Positions 57,600 to 64,000 of a stretch of DNA of 64,000 nt are shown here, piece after piece. The notes under the pieces were generated by a model. That model saw nothing but the letters and a program-made list of their open reading frames with translations, made no database searches and was not told where the DNA came from. Positions within the stretch are counted from its first letter, which is position 1. Each line of letters opens with the position of its first letter. A program made the translations under genes and the position numbers. The stretch comes from Gnetum montanum (Eukaryota; Streptophyta; Gnetopsida; Gnetales; Gnetaceae). The DNA lies in the NCBI GenBank assembly GCA_015680685.1, contig MNCI01028444.1, forward strand, positions 902,676 to 966,675, written 5' to 3'.

Positions 57600-59570
57600 G
57601 GTTTGTAGATTTTTTTTGACGTCTATGATTTGATTATTCAAATTAGGTTATAGAGAAGCTTGAAAACAAGAAGTTTTGAACACACTGTTATTTTTCATCC
57701 AAAAACTTTACAAAGAGGCATGCATTGAGTTTACATCTGAGGAAGAAATAAATAATTTTATTTAATAGTTTTGTTACTGTAAAACAAAGATGTTCTCTTT
57801 CTCCTACTTTATCTAGACTTTTTATTTATAAACTTGAAAAGTGGATAAATAAAATTCCAACTCAATTTGCAATTACTATTGAAAATAGTTTTATCAAACT
57901 TTTACTTTACATTAATGATATTTTCTTGATTTTAAAATTAATAGAAAGATTACAACAAATGCTCAATACTTTAATAACTTTGGTCAACATTTAGAATTGA
58001 AAGTAAATGTCTAGAAAATGAAAAATATGATTTATAGCACATGTAATAAGATATGCAATTTTAGTATAGAGGAAAAACATGTAGACATCATGTCCTCTTA
58101 TAAATATCTTGGCATAGAATGCTTTTATAATTATAAATAGGATTAATGCATTACTCAAAGTTGCAAGTGAAATGAAAGCTTTATTTTTCTTTTAAAAAAT
58201 AAATGTAAAAAGGAATGTATTTTTGCTTGAGAAATCCACCAAACCATTATTCAACCAACTATTTTTTATGGTTATATTGTATGAAATCTTGATTTGCTAA
58301 ATAAATGTCATTGTGTTCTCCTTAAGTTCAACAAAAGCATCATGTTTTCTATATGTTTTGGGGATACGTAGAGTCATCTAGTTTTAGTTCTAACACAACT
58401 TGATCTAGCAAATTAATATTGGAAATAGATAGGCGAAATTTATTAGCTTTTTCTATTATATAAATTTAAAGTGAATAGATAAATACAATATAGCCCTTAG
58501 AAGTTGAAGCTATTTATTAGTTTATAGCCTACATTCATAATCTTTTTGAACTCCCATTAGATAGATACTTCAAAAAGGTGAGGATGAAAACATAAGATAA
58601 AAATTGATTTCATAAGGGAGTTTATGGCTTAATAAATGAAATATTCAAGAGCACAATCTTTATTTTTTTATCCTAAGAAAGTTTACAAATTAGTAAAATA
58701 AACAATATTACAAACAATTTGGTAAATTGAAAAATAGTTTAAACATTTCTATTTGAATAGCATTAGGTTAGGCCTTAATTCAAAGATAAAAATATTTGTC
58801 TACTACTATTCCTTACCATTTACAATGTAAAATTAGTAAAGCATAAATGGTATCTCATCTTTTGAAGATACAAACATCTTACTTAATGTTATTATGTGAA
58901 TATGATTTGTTACCTTTAGAAGCGACAACCTCATGCCAATTCATTACATACACTTATAGCTTGCATATCTAAAGGAAAAACAAATTTTCCAAAGCAATTT
59001 TAGAGGATTTGTAAGACTGTGATTGTTATTTTTAAGGGATGCAATGATTGGGAAAATGGAATATTGCTTTCGGAGGATGTGCAATAAAATCCTAAGCATA
59101 TTTACCAACTAGTCAATTTTAACACAAATATGGTCTAACATCGAAAGTAAGAGAAATTTATTTACATCACATTAGATCTAATAAACTAGATATAGAAGGT
59201 CACTATTTCTTTGTTGCTATTCCAATCAAGTATCGTAATGCTATTAGCAAGCTTTGCTTAAGTTCTCATCATCTTAGAATTGAAAGTAGAAGATGGATTC
59301 AACTCCCTCGAGAAGAGCTTATTTGTACATTATGCAAATCAGGAGCCCTTGAATATGAGTTACATGTATTTCTTTTTGTGCTATGACTACCAATTTGAAG
59401 CAACGTTATAATGTTACAACAAAAAGCTTGTATGATTTTTTTATGCCCCCATTAATGCTTGGATGATTTGGAGAGTTTATCTTTATTTTTCATGAACATG
59501 TAATATTTGTCAAATAGATCCTATGAGTCTTTGAACATAATAAAGCATTATTTCATTTCATTTCAAAATG
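57600..59570 (+). pseudogene. LINE reverse transcriptase, 3' half, with zf-RVT
   Basis: Fragments in the expected order: QRCSLSPTLS, LFIYKLEKWI, LLLYINDIFLIL (the catalytic YxDD is YIND), KMKNMIYSTC and YKYLGIECF. Near 59330 is the C-terminal zinc finger, ICTLCKSGALEYELHVFLF. Ends with a T/ATTTC-rich tail near 59560. Many stops; an old plant non-LTR element. Confidence 0.72.
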
Positions 59571-59720
59571 CCTTAGGGAGAAAAAATATGCCAATTATGT
59601 AATACAAATAATATTGAAGATTACCACCATATTTTCCTCTAATGTCTTACATTTGGGTACATTAGACATAAGTGGGATATTAGAATTATAAATTTGGTTG
59701 ATTTGTTCTGAATGTTACCA
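59571..59720 (+). pseudogene. Second zf-RVT fragment
   Basis: The frame reads CQLCNTNNIEDYHHIFL, stop, CLTFGYIRHKWD: the CxxC...H...C finger found at the end of plant LINE ORF2. It is a separate copy from the finger at 59.33 kb. Confidence 0.55.
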
Positions 59721-59734
59721 ATAACACTTGGTGA

Positions 59735-59795
59735 TTGTCCTAATTATCATCATGCTACCCTTGTCCCAACAAAATAGGATTGGCTACATGAGTTT
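59735..59795 (-). mobile_element. SINE 3' end
   Basis: Contains TTATCATCATGC and TTGTCCCAACAAAATAGG ending GGCTACATGAG. Its reverse complement matches the TTGTTGGGACAAGG plus trinucleotide-tail end of the SINE at 39.3 kb. Confidence 0.5.
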
Positions 59796-59999
59796 TTTTT
59801 TCATTTACCTTTATGAAAAGCTAAATCTTTGTTTAGTTGTAATTTCTTCAAATTATCTTCATTTTTTTCATGTTTTTTTTTCATTTTCTTTTCAGTGGCT
59901 TTACTAGAATAATGATGTAGCAACCTATTTTTGTAGACTTCTTATAATATCTTCTTTACACATGCCCAAATCATCTAAAATGTTATTCCTACAACTTGT

Positions 60000-60780
60000 C
60001 TAAAATAGCAGCCACTCTAAGTCTTCTTTGGTTTCTTTATTACTATTTGATCATTCATATCATTGGCATCAACTTGATTTTTGTATCTTTAATTTCAACA
60101 CATTTTTTCTTGATAATCTTTTTTTTTAAGTAGAAAAGAATAAGCATTAAACAAATGTCCTTCATGATGGTAAAAGTTGTAAGAATTAGGAACATTATAA
60201 TATGTAATTAGCTCAATATGAGTCTTTCCTTCTGCTTGTAATACCAATTCCTATTTATGATTGATAAGGTTCATTTCAACAAAAAATCATGTATGAAAAC
60301 CAAAATTTGTAGAAATATACAAAAACCAAAAGTTGTAGGAATAGACTCCATATGCTTAATGGAACCAAGAAGACTAACAATTTCTTGTTTAGCTTTTTGA
60401 AAAATCAATAGAACATTATGTAGCTCGACAAAACATGGCACTTTAGCATATTATTTAGATTCGACATAAAATCTTAAGCCTACTTACAAATGACCAACAC
60501 TACATATTTATGTATAAAAGACTCTCTATCTTGGGCACGTTGCACCATCAAAACATTTCCTGACTCAATAAATAGCAAAAAGTGAGTATAATACTTGGCA
60601 TGAAAGATTTGGATGTCATGTTTTTTCATCATATAATTTAATTGCGAAATGAAACTTCAATTATGAGGCAAATAATCTATGATTTGATTGAACATCTATT
60701 GTGATGAAAGATGAACAACCAATGACTCATATACATAATCAAAAAGAACAAAATCAGGTGCCTTAAGAAGGCATCACAAC
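60000..60780 (-). pseudogene. LINE ORF1 remnant, unsplit relative of the 30.0-30.7 kb copy
   Basis: Collinear with 30034-30680: CACATTTTT..CTT, AGAATAAGCATTAAACAAATGTCCTT, AATATGTAATTAG and so on. It also continues leftward into sequence like 17820-17936 (TTTGATCATTC, CATTGGCAT). It thus spans the point where the 12.1-kb element inserted. No open frame remains. Confidence 0.65.
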
Positions 60781-61009
60781 TTTTTTCTTACTAAATTGTA
60801 AATTTACATTTTGAGGATCAATAGAAATTTTCACATCAATAAAAGAAGTAGAAATTTCAATATTGGTTGAAGAAGATGGGAGTAATATGGAATCCCCCAT
60901 AGGAGAATTAGAGAGAAATCAGATTTGTTGGAGAAACATCAGATTTGCAACATTGTTAACTTTTTTGGGGTGTTTAAACTTGAAATAAGTGAAACATAGT
61001 TACTCCTCA
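60781..61009. other. AT-rich sequence
   Basis: Nothing recognisable beyond possible continuation of the LINE remnant. Confidence 0.35.
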
Positions 61010-61120
61010 AGATATCTAGTGTAACTATATCTTTATATAGCTTAGCATTGCCCACCGAAATTGAACCCATGACTTCAAGCTTCCAAATCAAGTGCCTTAT
61101 CACTAGGCTAATACCTCATT
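61010..61120 (-). mobile_element. tRNA-derived SINE remnant
   Basis: Minus strand: TAGCCTAGTGATAAGG (A box, 61097-61112), then ATGGGTTCAATTTCGG (B box, about 61056-61071), then AGATATCTTGAGG near 61015. It has the clearest Pol III boxes in the window and the same family 3' words as the copies at 31.3 and 57.4 kb. Confidence 0.68.
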
Positions 61121-61549
61121 GTTACTATTAACTTTTTGATTTATTGTACCCTTAGAACATATAGCTAACATGATATACTAAAACTAAAAATGAAGCTTTA
61201 TTACATTCAAAGAACCATAGGATCTATTAACAATTTTACATTTTCATGAAAAATAAAGACATGCTCTACAAATTGACCAAACATCAATGGAGGCAATAAA
61301 AACAAATCATATAAGTTTTTTGTTGTAACATTATAATGTTGTCTCAAATGGATACTCACAATATAAAAAAGAAACACATGCAACTTATCCTCAAGGGCTA
61401 TTCACTTTAAGTGAAGATTGTTGATGATACTCTTATACTTTATTAGAATAACAATTGAGACATAGTGATCTTTTGCATCTAATTTATTAGATATAATGGC
61501 ATGTAAATAAAATTATTTCTTACATTCTACATTTGACCATAATTACATT
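61121..61549. other. AT-rich sequence
   Basis: No gene or repeat signature seen. Confidence 0.4.
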
Positions 61550-62187
61550 AAAATGATTACTAGGTTACCAAGTGTTACATGCATGCTTAAAGTGATCGTA
61601 CTGAGTGTAATTTAACGATTTGCTTAATTGATAAAAATCAATTACTGTGCTAATAATAGAAATGTAAAGTGCATAAAATAAAATAAAATAAAATAAATGC
61701 GTAAGAAAATAAAATAAAAGAAATGTGTAAGAAAATAAATCTCAAGTGCTGCCTCGATGAATCGAAGCACTCGTCTTTATTGCTGTACACAAGGTGTGCT
61801 CAAGTACACAATGCTCAAATAAAGATCCATCCACACTTAGACCTCCTACTACGGGCACTTGGAAAATACTCTAACTTTCAAACAAACTACAAGAGTTTCG
61901 CTACTTGACTGCTACCAGAATTTTCTTTAATTGTGCGCTTGGGCACTGAGCAACTACTCTAAAAATTAGAGTAACCACTCTAATAATTAGAATAATTACT
62001 CTAATAATTAGAGGAACCACTTTAATAATAACCGCTCTAATAATAACCACTCTAATTATTAGAGTAACCGCTCCAATAATAATTACTCTAATAATTAGAG
62101 TAATCACTCCAATAATAACCACTCTAATTATTAGAGTAACTGCTCCAATAATAACCACTCTAATAATCAGAGTAATCACTCCAATAA

Positions 62188-63163
62188 TGATGAGACGCGA
62201 ACCGCCACGATATCGCATCCCATGCGATATCACGTCATCCCCTGCAATGTCGCATATGCGATGTTGCGATCCACCGTCAAATCTATAAATAAGAGGTGGC
62301 ACTCCCCTTATTTCCCATCCTAGGCTAGAAGTAGGCAACCTCTGGCAGATTGATCACTCCAGAGATAGAATATTTTCCATGTGCCTGCAGTAGGAGTCCC
62401 CAAGTGAACGGATCTTTATTCGAGCAACATTGTATCTGAACGCAAGTTGTGTACGACAATAAAGATGAGCTTTGTGGATAAACCTTGTAGTGCATGGAAT
62501 AGGATTTATTACTTGTTATTTATTACATGTTATTTCTTACCTATTATTTATTACCCTGCAGTAGCGCAGCATGAGTATGACTTGATTACGAGCATTTACG
62601 GATGTGTACGGCTAATCAAGGAATCGGCTGCTCATCGCGATTAGATTCTCTCACCCTCAACTCCTAGAATGCGGAATGAGTATGACTTGATTACGAGCAT
62701 CTAAGGATGTTTATGGCTAGTCAAGGAATGGATGCTCATTATGCTTAGGCTAGTTAAGTGCCTCAGTATGACCACTTCGAGCATGTGCGTTACGCGTGGT
62801 GATCCCAGTAACGATTAGCGTTTGGTAGCCGCGGTTGCATAGTTCAAGGTGTGTACGGTAAGTGGGAATGGATGTTGATGCTAGTTAATTTAGACTTAGT
62901 TTATTAGTTAGAGTTAGTTAGTTTCTCAACTCTTCACCCTTTAGCATAGAAGACATAAAACATAAAAGACTAAAAAAATCATATACCTCGGACTTACTTA
63001 ACCATACACCGTGACAACTACAAGTAAGTTTGGGAAGACAACGAATGATTAACCCTAAGTGTTCCATGGGGCATGTAGGCACTTAGTCTACGGAGTTCGA
63101 CTGGATCGCGTGTGCTACGCTCGTTTTGTATGGTTGAGTGTAGGGGTACCTCGCCACTCATCA
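62188..63163 (+). mobile_element. Solo LTR, gatatcgc type, nested
   Basis: 976 bp, TGATGAGACGCG to CGCCACTCATCA, flanked by a perfect 5-bp target duplication AATAA (62183-62187 and 63164-63168). TATAAATA at 62284-62291. It inserted in the U3 array of the older LTR, in the opposite orientation, and then lost its internal part by LTR-LTR recombination. Confidence 0.93.
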
Positions 63164-63253
63164 AATAATAACCGCTCTAATTATTAGAGTAACTACTCCA
63201 ATAATAACCACTCTAATAATTAGAATAAACTACTAGAGTAACCGTTCTCATCC

Positions 63254-64000
63254 TACCCCCACGACTGAATGAAAACTCGTCCTCGAGTTCCTTGCAAAAT
63301 ATTGGAAAGGTATGGGATTATTGAGTAATTGAAAACTAACGATGGAATGGGATGACAAACTCAACATGCCCAATGAATGGATCAATAACCATATTACAAC
63401 ATTGTGGTGAACACTCGTACATAAATAAATGACATCCAAGCCTTTATTTGGCAACTTGTAGAGAAAGAGAGAGAAATAAAATGAAGCGTGTTGCCACACA
63501 GTCTAAGATTGTGCTTTTCATTGTTTATCTATAGCCATGCCACTAGACTTGCTCCTTTCATAAATGCTTTAGTTCCGGTCCATCCTGAGTGCTTCCTCAA
63601 GCCTAGTCCATTATTTGTATGATCACCATCTACACACACAACACAGTCACAAATGAGCAAGGATAGATAAACCACAATGTAGTTGATACCTTTCATCGAT
63701 ATGAAGCACATTGGTTGAGTTATGGTTATGGCAAAAACTGGTTCAGAGATTTATCACAAGTGACTACCCAAGATGTAGGGGTTAGGTGAACAGTAAAATG
63801 GAGAAAATTGAAAAATTTGTGCTAGGGCCCCCATGACTAAGAGCAAATCTCTGGTAGCTATAAGATGGAAAAATATGAGGAACAAGAAAGATGGGAAAAA
63901 ATAACAATGATAATGCCAATAAAATGGATGTCATGGATGGGGATGAAATAAGAGATGATTGATTGCAAGAAATGTTTAAGAAAAAGAACTTAACAATTGC
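63254..64000 (-). other. 3' untranslated region of the right-end element
   Basis: Similar throughout to 48506-49290: GACTGAATGAAAACTCGTCC, the GAGAGAAAGAGAGAGA run and the ACACACAACACA word. No ORF. Confidence 0.75.

Larger units (their letters stand above)
61550..64000 (-). mobile_element. Third member of the 39-54 kb Athila family, 3' part
   Basis: The 3' LTR (61550-62187 plus 63169-63253) is of the AATTATTAGAG type and lacks its last 370 bp or so at the left end. A solo LTR is nested in it. A polypurine tract (reverse of 63254-63266, TACCCCCACGACT) follows, then 3' untranslated sequence collinear with 48506-49290, running off the window. Confidence 0.85.

Noticed and set aside
61010-61120. 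Functional tRNA gene
   Set aside because: A and B boxes are present but no cloverleaf stems form, and it belongs to a dispersed repeat.

Overview
The window is nuclear DNA of a land plant, most likely a seed plant. The reasons are the compact GT-AG introns of its one host gene, the Ty3/Gypsy lineages (Athila-like elements with tRNA-Asp primer sites, a Tat-like element), DUF4283-type LINE remains and tRNA-derived SINEs. The species cannot be named from the sequence. There is one intact host gene; almost everything else is nested, decayed retrotransposon.

Layout. 1-5.0 kb: scrambled Athila-type debris, with a head-to-head inverted repeat centred at 1406/1407, a gag-protease fragment and an isolated LTR. 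6189-16349: a complete minus-strand element with 2.2-kb LTRs and near-perfect target duplications. It carries gag and protease but no reverse transcriptase or integrase, and is full of short repeat arrays. 16.5-30.7 kb: a LINE ORF1 remnant split by a 12.1-kb plus-strand Athila-type element (17937-30033) with intact 5-bp target duplications AACTT. The element carries decayed gag, protease, RT-RNase H, integrase and a 3' plant-transposon-type ORF. 30.7-33.2 kb: decayed intergenic DNA with SINEs.

33.5-38.35 kb (minus strand): an 18-exon gene for splicing factor 3B subunit 2 (SF3B2/SF3b145), reconstructed here as an uninterrupted 592-codon frame. It is a core U2 snRNP protein that helps hold the branch site, a housekeeping gene preserved as an island among transposons.

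39.4-54.6 kb: two members of one Athila-type family in opposite orientation. One (plus) has gag-pol but no 3' LTR. The other (minus) has both LTRs and gag-protease but has lost RT-RNase H-integrase; its 5' LTR holds a 285-N assembly gap. 54.6-56.1 kb: the 5' end (LTR, Met-type primer site, gag start) of a different minus-strand element. 57.3-61.1 kb: LINE RT and ORF1 remains with SINEs. 61.55 kb to the end: another minus-strand member of the 39-54 kb family, with a solo LTR (TSD AATAA) nested in its LTR.

Nothing looks like a new defence or metabolic system. The most notable signals are structural: palindromic motif arrays in the LTRs and leader of the 6-16 kb element; two unrelated U3 palindrome arrays joined to the same LTR downstream half in the 39-64 kb family; a second polypurine-tract-like site just after integrase in two families; a duplicated capsid segment; and the large inverted repeat at 0.4-2.3 kb. 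LTR pairs differ visibly by eye, and stop codons are scattered throughout, so the elements are old.
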